DNA of 64,000 nucleotides, taken from assembly GCF_013426895.1 (NCBI RefSeq), contig NZ_AP023175.1:682001-746000 (forward strand). Reading direction: 5' to 3'. The stretch is from Paraburkholderia largidicola. GTDB taxonomy: Bacteria; Pseudomonadota; Gammaproteobacteria; Burkholderiales; Burkholderiaceae. How positions within the stretch are numbered: position 1 is the first letter of the stretch; every line of letters begins with the position of its first letter. The notes beneath the pieces are model-generated. The model had not been told where the DNA came from. It worked only from the letters and a program-made list of their open reading frames with translations, and made no database searches. Below are positions 36,573 through 45,190 of the stretch, piece by piece. Both the position numbers and the translations under genes were made by a program.

Positions 36573-37721
36573 CTACTTCGTGGCGAAAACCGAAACTCCA
36601 CCATTCGGGAACGCACCGGCGCCTGCCTGGAACGGCACATAGACCTGACCGAGGTTGCTATCGACAGCAACCGAGTGCGCGCCGGTTCCCACCGCGACGG
36701 TGTAGAGCAGCTTGCGCGTCGCCCCATCGATCACACCCATTTGCGGAGTGAAACCCGATGCCGCCGCCGTGCCGCTCGTTACCCAATGGCGCGCGGGCAA
36801 AAAGTAGCGGTTCGATGTCGGATCGTAGGCGACCTGGTCCGTTCCTCCGAACGGCACCGATGCGAGTTGAGAACCTGTATTGCGATCGAGAATCAACGTG
36901 ATCAGCGGACTACCCGCAGACGGATCGCAACCGATCAACACATCGCCGTTAGGACCGAGTGCAATGCCCGTGGGTCCGCATTTGCCAAGCGGGAAGGATT
37001 TGCTGACAGTGGGTGTACCAGACGTGACGGAACTGGCGGTGATGACGTCCAGTTCGCCGTCCGGGTTGGCCGACGTTCCGTCGTTATTGATCAGGAAATT
37101 CTTTGAGGATGAGTCGTACGTGCACGCTTCCAGTCCCGATGAGCCGTTGAAGACCAGTTTCGATACGACCGCTTGCGTCGTGGTCGAAATGAAAGTCACG
37201 TACGGCGGCGTCTCGCCAGGGCTCGCGAACATGATGAGATGATCGTCGGGATCGTAGCAGCCTTCATCGACACGCGAGCCTGATGTGCTGATTGGAATTG
37301 TCTTGACCGCTTTCATCGCAGACGTATCGACGATCTTCACGGAATCTACGTCGCCCACATACAGCGTATTCATTCCCGTCACACCCACGATCCCGTCGGG
37401 CCCGGACGCATCCGTACTCGCGCCTGCCCCGGTAAAACCTCCCTGAATCTGCGCGATCAGCGTATTCGATTTCGTATCGAAGACATCGACGGCCTTGTTA
37501 TTTCGATCCGCCAGATAGTATTTGCCCGCTTCCGTGTAGCCGATATCGAAGCTGAACGCTGGTGTCGTGGCATTGGGTACGGCAATGTTCGTCAGCAGCC
37601 TGGACGGCGTGGGTGCGGGTGTCGATGACGCCGGAGTCGAAGTGGAGTTGTCTCCTCCGCCGCATCCGGCGACTACGACCGTCGCGACGATCAGGATGGC
37701 TAATAAAGGTTTGTTCATCAA
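36573..37721 (-). CDS. Secreted lipoprotein with YncE-like beta-propeller repeats
   Basis: A 382-residue protein with a lipoprotein signal; the lipobox VVAGC places the lipidated cysteine at residue 20, followed by a Ser/Thr/Pro-rich linker. The remainder reads as six or seven short beta-propeller blades (AVDVFDTKSNTLIAQI, SVKIVDTSAMKAVKTI, MGVIDGATRKLLYTV). Such proteins sit on the outer membrane or in the periplasm; function is unknown. It stands alone, with an A+T-rich island upstream. Confidence 0.82.
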   Translation of the reverse strand: MMNKPLLAILIVATVVVAGCGGGDNSTSTPASSTPAPTPSRLLTNIAVPNATTPAFSFDIGYTEAGKYYLADRNNKAVDVFDTKSNTLIAQIQGGFTGAGASTDASGPDGIVGVTGMNTLYVGDVDSVKIVDTSAMKAVKTIPISTSGSRVDEGCYDPDDHLIMFASPGETPPYVTFISTTTQAVVSKLVFNGSSGLEACTYDSSSKNFLINNDGTSANPDGELDVITASSVTSGTPTVSKSFPLGKCGPTGIALGPNGDVLIGCDPSAGSPLITLILDRNTGSQLASVPFGGTDQVAYDPTSNRYFLPARHWVTSGTAAASGFTPQMGVIDGATRKLLYTVAVGTGAHSVAVDSNLGQVYVPFQAGAGAFPNGGVSVFATK

Positions 37722-38722
37722 TCGGCTCCTTTGAGCGGCAAAAACACGTGGGGGAAATGCCAGGGTGCTGCACAGGATCTGCCGGAGCGCCTCGATGATT
37801 CATCGCACACGTGGGCTCATGTCATCCATTTCTTCGAAGCGGCTTGATGCAGTGCTTCGTTACAGCGGTAAGGATGAGGAATGAGCGGCAATAATGCACA
37901 GAAAATAAATTGATGGTTTCTATACAGAGGCTTGAATGGACGTATGGAAGACGAAATACTCACATCGCACCAGATCGATTTCTTCGTAAGTTTGAGAATT
38001 CGTTGAAAACTAGAAATAACAATGAGAGGCAATAAGAATTTGCCAGAAATAAAAATCGCGCTGCAATGCCGCATTGTTTATATCGCTGACGGGCTATAGA
38101 GCGCCGCGCCTCTCGATGAAGATGTGGAGGACCAATTGCCGCGGGGCACATCGATCTGACCTGCGCGGATCTTCCGGTGAGATACGCGAATCAGGTTTGT
38201 CAGCCCTGTAAGGCTGCGTTATGAAATGGAAAGCGGGAATGGAGACGATGAAAGAGAGACGCCGGGAGAAACGTATTCGACGTAAGGGAAAACGCCTGGC
38301 ATCTAACTCATTCGTTGTACCGACAGGATGCCAAAAAGTAAAAGCTTGCAATTTAATGAAAATAATGAATGACTCAATTCTCGATTACCAAAACACAAGA
38401 TAAAACATTCGAATCTTGATAAAAATATATCTTCTTAAGCTTAATCTAAGAATTAGAGAAATATACTCACGAATTGCCTTTGTGTAGCGTGCAGAGGAAT
38501 GGGCATGAACTTAGGTATGTGATGTGGTCGTGCCTGCTACTGCCGAATTTGAACGCCGCCACGCCAGACTGAAGGCGAAGTTCACGTGTGCGGCAGCGCG
38601 GGTGGCAATGCGTTGGCCGATTGCCGTCCCGGTAGTTCGAAATCTCTCATGCTGTTTGCCCTCTCGTCAGTTGTCGTGCAGCGGGCCCGGCTGACGAGAG
38701 CAACATGAGGCAATACGCGCTG
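37722..38722. other. A+T-rich island without a recognisable gene
   Basis: About 1 kb in which the part from roughly 37860 to 38480 is clearly poorer in G+C than any coding region around it. Short ORFs on both strands have no ribosome site or family pattern. It may be foreign DNA or a degraded gene. A hairpin at its right edge serves the SnoaL-like genes. Confidence 0.5.
38661..38700 (-). terminator. Hairpin downstream of the SnoaL-like pair
   Basis: Perfect 10-base arms CTCTCGTCAG (38661-38670) and CTGACGAGAG (38691-38700) with a G+C-rich 20-base loop. No T run follows on the minus strand, so it may stabilise mRNA ends or end transcription with help from Rho. Confidence 0.4.
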
Positions 38723-39208
38723 CTACTGCGCGGGAACCGGCACAATCGACGCGATGCGCCAGCCGTCAGCGGTTCGCACTGCCGTTTCATAGACGAGAAA
38801 CGACGCGGTTTTCGCCGTGGCTTCCGAAGCGCCTGCCGTGACCCGAGTGGGCGCGTACAACTGCGCGACGTCAGCACTCAGCGGAACAACGCGGATCTTC
38901 GCGACGTCGGGCTCGAACTTCCAGACACCCTTGAAAGTTTCCTTGAAATGCTCGATCAGCGCCGGCTTGCCCCAGAACTGATACGAACGGGCGAGGAGCA
39001 CGATCGGGTCGGGTTCGCCGGCCGGAGCCGAGGCGAGTACGCCGGCGAACGCATCGATGTCGTGCGCGGTCGCAGCCTCCGCCTGCCGGATGAAAACGGC
39101 TTCGACCGCTTGCCGGTCTTCATCGGTAAATCGATGCGGCGCTTCAGCATGCGCGGCGCTCACCATCACAATTGCAGCGCAGCAGGCCAGCACTTTTTGT
39201 AGGCTCAT
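38723..39208 (-). CDS. Exported SnoaL-like (NTF2-fold) protein, copy 1
   Basis: A 161-residue protein with a signal peptide ending near AHA (residue 21) and an NTF2-fold domain of the SgcJ/EcaC type. It is a tandem paralogue of the next gene (39221-39721): both share ATAHDIDA/ETAHDLDA, YAPTRVT and the identical end VPVPAQ. Genes are 12 bp apart in one transcript. Function of exported members is unknown. Confidence 0.8.
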   Translation of the reverse strand: MSLQKVLACCAAIVMVSAAHAEAPHRFTDEDRQAVEAVFIRQAEAATAHDIDAFAGVLASAPAGEPDPIVLLARSYQFWGKPALIEHFKETFKGVWKFEPDVAKIRVVPLSADVAQLYAPTRVTAGASEATAKTASFLVYETAVRTADGWRIASIVPVPAQ

Positions 39209-39220
39209 GTGCGTCTCCCT

Positions 39221-39721
39221 TTATTGCGCCGGCACCGGAATCACCGCTGCAACCTTCCAGCCGGACGGGCTGCGGATCATAAACTCGTTGATCAGAAAGG
39301 TCGCCGTCTTCTCTGGTTGGCCCGGCGCGCCGATGGTCACCCTGGTAGGCGCGTACACCTGTACCGTATCCTGGTTCAGCGGAATGATGCGCAGCGCACT
39401 CTGATCCGGCTCGACCCGCCATGTCCCGGCGAAGGTCTGCCTGAAATGCTCGAGCACCTCGTCCCTGCCCCAGAAGCGATATGCGCGGGCCACGAACGAC
39501 ACGGGATCCGGCTGTCCCGGTGCGGTAGAAGCGAACATGCCACTCAGCGCGTCGAGATCATGTGCAGTCTCGGCGGTCGCCTGCTGTAGAAACAGCGCGC
39601 GAACCGCCTGAGTATCGGCGGGCGTCACATCGGCTGCTTGCGCACAGCCTGCTCCCGTCAGCAACGAAAGCAACAGAACAACCGGCAGGCTGCGCCGCAC
39701 ACGCAATGATCGATTAGTCAT
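39221..39721 (-). CDS. Exported SnoaL-like (NTF2-fold) protein, copy 2
   Basis: A 166-residue paralogue of the neighbouring gene and probably the first of the two to be transcribed. Its N-terminus (MTNRSLRVRRSLPVVLLLSL) forms a signal peptide ending in CAQA. A lipobox reading (GAGC) is also possible. The shared core includes FWGRDEVLEHFRQTFAGTW and YAPTRVTIG. ATG 39721 is preferred; ATG 39733 is possible. Confidence 0.8.
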   Translation of the reverse strand: MTNRSLRVRRSLPVVLLLSLLTGAGCAQAADVTPADTQAVRALFLQQATAETAHDLDALSGMFASTAPGQPDPVSFVARAYRFWGRDEVLEHFRQTFAGTWRVEPDQSALRIIPLNQDTVQVYAPTRVTIGAPGQPEKTATFLINEFMIRSPSGWKVAAVIPVPAQ

Positions 39722-39853
39722 GGTCAGTCTCATATGCCCGTATTTGCGATGGAGAACGGCCAGACGACGGGAACCTCCAGCCGTTGCAACCCGACTACGA
39801 ACCGCCGCGTTCTCACCCGCCAGAACGCACCCCGGTGTGAACGCTGATACGTG

Positions 39854-40735
39854 TCACTGGAAGAGCGTGATGTTTTCACGCAGCCACTCAGACAATGACC
39901 GTGGGGGTTTGCCCGTCAATTTTTCGAAAGTCGCCGTGGTCTCTGCGATTGCAGATTCACGAAAAAGCCTGTCCAGCCCGAGAAGCAGGTCGACAACCAG
40001 CGGCGGCTGGCCACTCGCGAGCAAGGCCTCGCGATGCTCCGTGGGCGACCGGTCGTTGTAGACGACACGGCGTCCGAGCACTTGAGACAACGCCTCAGCA
40101 ACCTGTTGCATCGTCCAGTTTTGCGGCCCGCTCAGGTGATACGCCCGCTGCGATCCGTCGGGAACGTCTTCGAGCAACGCAATGCGCGCCGCTTCGGCGA
40201 CATCTCGCGTATCGATGAAGTTGACGGCTCCATGTCCCGCCGCACCGGCCCAATTTCCGGCTGCAACCGACGCGCCGGCGCGCTTGAGAACGTCGGCGAA
40301 CGTCGTCGGCCTGAGCGCGGTCGAGGCGACCGGCTGGCGAGCCAGATGTGCTTCGATCCGCATGTGCCAGGCGAATGGGTTGAGCTGCGTTGCCGGTCCC
40401 ATCACCGACAGCTTGACGATGTGGTGTACCCCCGCGGCGACGGCAGCATCGATGAGCGCAATTTCATTTTCCACCTGCCGGGCGGATGTCCCATGCGCCA
40501 CGAAGACCTTGTCGACGCCGGCCAGTGCGTCGGCGAGCGTGGCGGGTCGGTCGAAGTCCACCGTTGCGACGGTGACGTTCGGCGCAAACTGCGCCGTAGC
40601 GCTTTGGCGAGTGAGGGCGACGACATCGACGGAATCCGTGCCCAATCGATCGATTAGCGTATTGCCGACGCGGCCGGTCGCGCCTGCCACGGCTAGGCGC
40701 ATAGGGCGCGATGCATGGGCTGTCTGATTGAGCAT
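39854..40735 (-). CDS. NmrA-like NAD(P)-binding protein (atypical SDR)
   Basis: Rossmann-fold protein of 293 residues with the cofactor motif VAGATGRVGNTL and the NmrA-type middle region (FIDTRDVAEAARIAL). Relatives act as NADPH-sensing proteins or as quinone/aldehyde reductases. It is divergent from a TetR gene, and two TetR-type sites sit in the 79-bp gap, one between its -35 and -10 elements, so it is very likely repressed by that TetR. Confidence 0.87.
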   Translation of the reverse strand: MLNQTAHASRPMRLAVAGATGRVGNTLIDRLGTDSVDVVALTRQSATAQFAPNVTVATVDFDRPATLADALAGVDKVFVAHGTSARQVENEIALIDAAVAAGVHHIVKLSVMGPATQLNPFAWHMRIEAHLARQPVASTALRPTTFADVLKRAGASVAAGNWAGAAGHGAVNFIDTRDVAEAARIALLEDVPDGSQRAYHLSGPQNWTMQQVAEALSQVLGRRVVYNDRSPTEHREALLASGQPPLVVDLLLGLDRLFRESAIAETTATFEKLTGKPPRSLSEWLRENITLFQ

Positions 40736-40755
40736 GTCGACTCCTTGATGTATGA

Positions 40756-40803
40756 TGGAACGATCAGTCCAAGAATGATGGAACAATCGTTCCAGCTTGT
40801 CAA
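40756..40803. promoter_or_regulatory. Paired TetR operators and NmrA-gene promoter
   Basis: Two related 16-base sites: TGGAACGATCAGTCCA at 40756-40771 and the perfect inverted repeat TGGAAC-AATC-GTTCCA at 40779-40794, with centres 23 bp apart. For the minus-strand gene, a consensus -35 (TTGACA, complement of 40798-40803) lies just outside, so the second site would cover the promoter spacer. Confidence 0.7.
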
Positions 40804-40814
40804 CGGGAAGATTT

Positions 40815-41408
40815 ATGAGTGGGAAACCCCAATACGACGAGGCCGCCGTCATCGCTGCAGCAATCGACGTTTTCTGGCGTCACGGCTATGCGACGGCGTC
40901 CATCAATGACCTCACGGAAGCCACCGGCCTGTCGCGCTCCAGCCTCTACCAGCGGTTCGGCGACAAGGACGGCCTGTTCCGCGATGCGCTGGCCGTCTAC
41001 ACCGAGCGCGTGCTACGGCGGATGAGCGCAGCCCGCGCGGACTCAGCGCGGGCAAGCGTGGCAGCAATACTGAGGGAATTTTTGCCAACGCCGGCAGCGT
41101 CGCGACGGCCGGCCGGCTGCCTGTTGTCGCGAAGTACTGCCGAACTGCTGGATCTCGCAGCGGCAGGAAAGACAACAACACTGGCTGGTGTCGCACGGCA
41201 GCGCGAGATCTTCGCGGATCTCCTGCGGGCAGGCGTGGCGAACGGCGAAGTTGCACCGGGGACCGATGTGGACGCCTTTGCCTGGTACTATCTCGGCGTC
41301 TTGCAGGCCGTTTTGAATCTTCCACAGGCGGGCGCATCGGGTGAAGCGCTTGGCAACATCATCGACGTTGCCATGTCCGCGTGGCCAGACGCGGACAAAC
41401 GCGGATGA
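40815..41408 (+). CDS. TetR-family repressor
   Basis: A 197-residue TetR protein with helix-turn-helix YATASINDLTEATGLSRSSL followed by YQRFGDKDGLF, and a TetR_C-type ligand domain with the cysteine-containing PAGCLLSRS. The ATG at 40815 has GGGAAG upstream. It is divergent from the NmrA-like gene and probably represses both promoters through the two sites in the gap. Confidence 0.88.
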   Translation: MSGKPQYDEAAVIAAAIDVFWRHGYATASINDLTEATGLSRSSLYQRFGDKDGLFRDALAVYTERVLRRMSAARADSARASVAAILREFLPTPAASRRPAGCLLSRSTAELLDLAAAGKTTTLAGVARQREIFADLLRAGVANGEVAPGTDVDAFAWYYLGVLQAVLNLPQAGASGEALGNIIDVAMSAWPDADKRG

Positions 41409-41461
41409 GGATTTCGCGTCATTCATTCCGCTCGTATGTGCGCGGCGCCGAGCCATGCCCG

Positions 41462-41917
41462 TCACCTCTTCAACTCAAAGATGCTGTCAATCTCAACCGG
41501 GATGCCCATCGGCAACGAATGCACTCCCAGCGCGCTTCGAGCCGGCAGATGGTCTTGCCCAAACAGCGTCAGCAACAGATCACTCGCGCCATTGGCCACT
41601 TGCGGATGCTGGGTGAACGACTGTTCAGCACGCACGTAAACGGTTAGCCGACTGCATCGCTCGACGTTGTCGAGTCCGCAGGCCTGTTCGACGCACGCCA
41701 GGATCATGAGCATCGTCAGGCGCGCCGCGTCTTGAGCCTTTTCCAGAGAAATCTCGCGGCCGACCATTCCGACGATTGGCTTGCCATCCTCGAAAGGGCC
41801 GAGCCCCGATACATACAGTTGACTCCCCGAAACGGAAACCGTCCGATAGGACCCAAGCGGGTTGATGGGCGATGGCAATTTTAGGCCCGCTTGCGCGAGG
41901 CGTTCGGATACGTTCAT
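41462..41917 (-). CDS. RidA/YjgF-family protein
   Basis: A 151-residue trimeric deaminase-fold protein. The family arginine-containing end motif is present (ARSALGVHSLPMGIPVEID), as is LYVSGLGPFEDGKPIVG. Members with intact arginine release ammonia from reactive enamine/imine intermediates. Start at 41917 chosen because the longer reading has no family sequence before it. It lies downstream of a carboxymuconolactone-decarboxylase-like gene on the same strand. Confidence 0.88.
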   Translation of the reverse strand: MNVSERLAQAGLKLPSPINPLGSYRTVSVSGSQLYVSGLGPFEDGKPIVGMVGREISLEKAQDAARLTMLMILACVEQACGLDNVERCSRLTVYVRAEQSFTQHPQVANGASDLLLTLFGQDHLPARSALGVHSLPMGIPVEIDSIFELKR

Positions 41918-42021
41918 GTTCGGGCTCAGCGTAATGTGAAAAAGAAATGGATTCGGCCTGGTGAAGTTTGCGCGATGCAGTGAGTTCAACCGTCCGATAC
42001 GACGAACGACGTTCGTCGACA

Positions 42022-42603
42022 TCACGTATCGAGAAGTGTAGGAGTTCCGTTCTTCAAGCCCTGATGTGTACGCACGACGGGAAAGTCAATCTCCGTGTTT
42101 GCAACGACGTTCGCGTAGTTCGTCAAGACGCTCAGTGCGACGTGCACGACAATCTCGACGATCTGCGCATCAGTGTAGCCGGCCTCCTTGACGACACGCA
42201 GGTCTTGGTCGGATACGCGGCCACGCGTGTGCGCGACCTTCGCGGCGAACTGCACGGCAGGGGCGGCCGTTGGTTCATTCGAACCACCATTTCGATTGGC
42301 GAATATTTCCGCATCGTCGAGCTTCGCCACGTTCTTTCCTAAATAGCTGTGCGCCGACATGCAATAGTCGCAGCCGTTGATTTCGGCGACGGCGAGAGCA
42401 ATACGCTCGCCGGTTTGTGCTGGAAGTGAGCCTTTTGTTAAGGCTGCCGCCAGACCAAGGTAGCCCTCTAGCGCCGCGGGGCTGTTGGCCATCAGACGAA
42501 ACAGATTCGGTACCACACCCAGTTTCTTGTTGACGGCTTCCAAAAAGGGCTGAGAAGCAGCGGGTGCATCTGTGATCGTGGCGGGTATCTGAAGACGGGA
42601 CAT
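42022..42603 (-). CDS. Carboxymuconolactone decarboxylase / AhpD-like peroxidase
   Basis: A 193-residue helical protein with the AhpD-type redox motif C-x2-C-x3-H in NGCDYCMSAHSYLG, so it probably reduces peroxides through a cysteine pair. Start at 42603 fits family length. It is followed 104 bp later by the RidA-like gene, and the two may form a small detoxification unit. Confidence 0.88.
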   Translation of the reverse strand: MSRLQIPATITDAPAASQPFLEAVNKKLGVVPNLFRLMANSPAALEGYLGLAAALTKGSLPAQTGERIALAVAEINGCDYCMSAHSYLGKNVAKLDDAEIFANRNGGSNEPTAAPAVQFAAKVAHTRGRVSDQDLRVVKEAGYTDAQIVEIVVHVALSVLTNYANVVANTEIDFPVVRTHQGLKNGTPTLLDT

Positions 42604-43101
42604 ATCGGCTCTGCCTTTTGAAAACAAGAGAAATTGTCGAAGACAACGGACGCGTATGCTTCTATCGGAAAGTGCATCACAACACGGACCATCGAACCGT
42701 AAGCCGCCTATTTTTCAGCGGCAGATCCGCGGATACGGATCGAACTTTCTATTTCACTTAGTAATCCACAATATAACTATGTCAGGTCGAAACTGAATAA
42801 CATCCCATCGACGAATTGCCCGAGATCAGCCGACGTTACTCATGCATCGCGGCATGCCCGACCTTCACGCCACTTATAGGGCTATGACGCTAGCGCCCGT
42901 ACTCCAGCTTCTCCGATTCAGATACGGGACGACCTTGGCTATCCACTCTAAAGAACGTATCCGAAACTGGCCATATCCCTGCGTCTGATTTGCATGATCT
43001 ATCGTACGATCGACGCATTCGGACAAGCGTGGCAGATCGACACCGCCTGGGGACCGAAGCGTTGGAGCCGACAAATCAAGCCAGCAGCGTAAAAAGGACT
43101 G
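42604..43101. other. Intergenic region with short palindrome
   Basis: About 500 bp holding the promoter side of the AhpD-like gene and the 3' side of the AraC gene. One perfect 10-bp palindrome (ATCGTACGAT, 43001-43010) is present. No gene is evident. Confidence 0.4.
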
Positions 43102-44073
43102 TCAAAGGAGCTCCGAACTTCGCGCGACAAAGGCGCCGGTCTGTGCGATTCGATGCGCGTCACGCGGTGGATAGCCAAACTCCTCCTTGAAGGCACGACT
43201 GAAGGCAGCCTCCGAACCATAGCCGGCACGGTGTGCCACTTCCGTCACCTTCAAGGTCCCTCCGCGCAGCAAGTCTGCTGCGACTGTCAATCTCCAGCGC
43301 GTCAGATAACGCAACGGTGGAAGCCCCACCACCGCCGTGAAACGATCCGAGAACATTGATCGCGACATCATCGCGGTCTCGGCGAGCGCCGAGACCGTCC
43401 ATGCACGATCCGGTTCCCGATGCATCGCGTTCAACGCACGGCCGACGCGTTCGTCGCTCAGTCCCGACAGCCAGCCGACCCGATCGCCTTGCCGGCTGAC
43501 CCACATCCGCAAGGTGCGGATAACCAGCAGATCAATGAGCCGCGAGATCATCAGCAATGACCCCGGCCCGGCGCTACGCGATTCCACGTCCAGGAAATGC
43601 GTAATAGAGGCCAGCCAGGGAGGCTCGCTGACTTTGTCGCATGTCAGATGAATCAGCCCGGGAAGGCCGGTGAGCAAAGAGCGTAACGGCGCCCCGTCAA
43701 AATAGAATGATCCTGCGAGAAAGGATCCCGCCGTGCCCTCGTCAGCCGCCCATTTGAACGTCTGAGCATGTCTGCTCGGGGCAAAGTCCACCGCCACCTC
43801 GAAGCGTTGACGTGCTTTCCTGCCTGGCCCGCTTCGAATCGTATGTCCGTCCGCATGTGGCAAGAGAACGAAGTCGCCTGATCGAAGCGTCACAGAGGGA
43901 CCATTGCATTGAGACACCGACAGTTCGCCCGCACGCAGATGTAAAAACGTTGCCGGCCCTGGCGGAAAAATCACTTCAGTGGAACCGCCCAGCTCGCCGT
44001 GAAAAACGTGATCTCCACGAAGGCGGATCAGCTTGAGTACCTGCGACAGGACATCGGCGTGCTCGGACGGCAT
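43102..44073 (-). CDS. AraC-family regulator with cupin-type sensor domain
   Basis: A 323-residue regulator. The N-terminal half is a cupin-like ligand domain (FLHLRAGELSVSQCNGP), the C-terminal 100 residues carry two helix-turn-helix units (WTVSALAETAMMSRSMFSDR and VTEVAHRAGYGSEAAFSRAF). It is divergent from a broken MFS gene; the intact version of that gene may have been its target. Confidence 0.9.
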   Translation of the reverse strand: MPSEHADVLSQVLKLIRLRGDHVFHGELGGSTEVIFPPGPATFLHLRAGELSVSQCNGPSVTLRSGDFVLLPHADGHTIRSGPGRKARQRFEVAVDFAPSRHAQTFKWAADEGTAGSFLAGSFYFDGAPLRSLLTGLPGLIHLTCDKVSEPPWLASITHFLDVESRSAGPGSLLMISRLIDLLVIRTLRMWVSRQGDRVGWLSGLSDERVGRALNAMHREPDRAWTVSALAETAMMSRSMFSDRFTAVVGLPPLRYLTRWRLTVAADLLRGGTLKVTEVAHRAGYGSEAAFSRAFKEEFGYPPRDAHRIAQTGAFVARSSELL

Positions 44074-44142
44074 GGGTGACTCCTCGGGGCATATTCACAG
44101 GGCTGCGCCCATCAACGATGTGTGCGATGGTCAGGAGACTAA

Positions 44143-44618
44143 CAGCTGCTTGACGACGAGCCTCGCGTACACGCCCGGCATCGCACTGGTCATGCCTTGC
44201 GGGCCGCTCATCGCGATGTGGGATGGCGATCGCGTGGAGCGCAAATGGCAGATCGTCGGCCCGGCGCTGCGGGTTGCCGCCACCGGGCTCTGTTCTGCAC
44301 AATCGCGCCCCGCTGCCCTGACCGTGCTGACGGGCGCGCTTGTGACGCTCGGCGCGACGACGCTGTCGTACAACTTCCACGCGTATCAGTCTGAACTCTA
44401 CCCAACACGCGTACGGGCGCGTGCGACAGGCTTTGTCTATGCGCGGCGCCGCCTGTCGGGAATCTTCAGCGGATTTCTGGTTGCCTATGCGCTGCGCGGC
44501 GGTGGGGTATCGGCTACGCTCCTGCTGATCGCTGCGTGCATGGCCCATCGATGCTCTCGTGATCGGCGTGCTGGGACCGGCGACACGCGGCCGGTCGCTG
44601 GAGTCGATTTCGCAATAG
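44143..44618 (+). pseudogene. Remnant of an MFS sugar/metabolite transporter (C-terminal half, frameshifted)
   Basis: Translated, this stretch reads as the second half of a major facilitator: DRVERKWQIVGPALRV, then YQSELYPTRVRARATGFVY and RLSGIFSGFLVAYALR. After ACMA (about 44540) the family sequence continues in another frame as IDALVIGVLGPATRGRSLES, ending at a stop at 44618. There is no N-terminal half and no start codon, so it is a decayed fragment. Confidence 0.8.
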
Positions 44619-44719
44619 ACGCCGCAAGCCAAGGAATCGCCGGAAACTTCGCATACGAGGCGCGGGTAACAGCACACGCCAACGTGAAGCCCGTCCGGAT
44701 TGCGTACAGGAATTTCATC

Positions 44720-45190
44720 ATGCTTTCAGTACTCCGCCTGCAAAGACACAGACCCGTGGTACTCGCTGCCCTCGTGATGATAGCGGGTGCATGTGTTCCC
44801 GCCTCAACGGCTGGCGCTGTCGATGTGGAAGCCGGAGAAGCGCCCTTTCTCTCCGAAAACGACAAGGCGATGACGAAAATGATGGACGACATGTCCATCA
44901 AACCGACAGGCGACGTCGACCGGGACTTCGTGGCGATGATGGCACCGCACCATCAGGGCGCAATCGACATGGCGCAAGCCGAACTGCGCTACGGACACAA
45001 CGAACGATTGCGTCGCATCGCCCAGGAGATCGTGGTCGAGCAACAGCAGGGAATCGTCGCAATGCGGCTCGCGCTGGGTCAGCCATTGCCCGCTCCTGCC
45101 CCTGCGCCGGACCAGGCTACGCCGGCATCGATCCCCGCGCCACTGCATTCGACCTCCCCGACTCACATGAACATGCAGAAGGAGCCATGA
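44720..45190 (+). CDS. Exported DUF305 protein
   Basis: A 156-residue protein with a signal peptide (ending near TAGA, about residue 32) and a DUF305 four-helix domain with the family motif MAPHHQGAIDMAQ and a second helix QEIVVEQQQGIVAM. DUF305 proteins are periplasmic and often linked to copper or other metal handling; a proline-alanine-rich tail ends in a Met/His patch (THMNMQ). Start at 44720 has AGGA nearby. Its stop overlaps the start of the next gene by four bases, so the two are translationally coupled. Confidence 0.83.
   Translation: MLSVLRLQRHRPVVLAALVMIAGACVPASTAGAVDVEAGEAPFLSENDKAMTKMMDDMSIKPTGDVDRDFVAMMAPHHQGAIDMAQAELRYGHNERLRRIAQEIVVEQQQGIVAMRLALGQPLPAPAPAPDQATPASIPAPLHSTSPTHMNMQKEP

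Noticed and set aside
38221..38403. 60-codon Lys/Arg-rich ORF in the A+T-rich island
   Set aside because: No ribosome site, low-complexity basic composition and no family resemblance.
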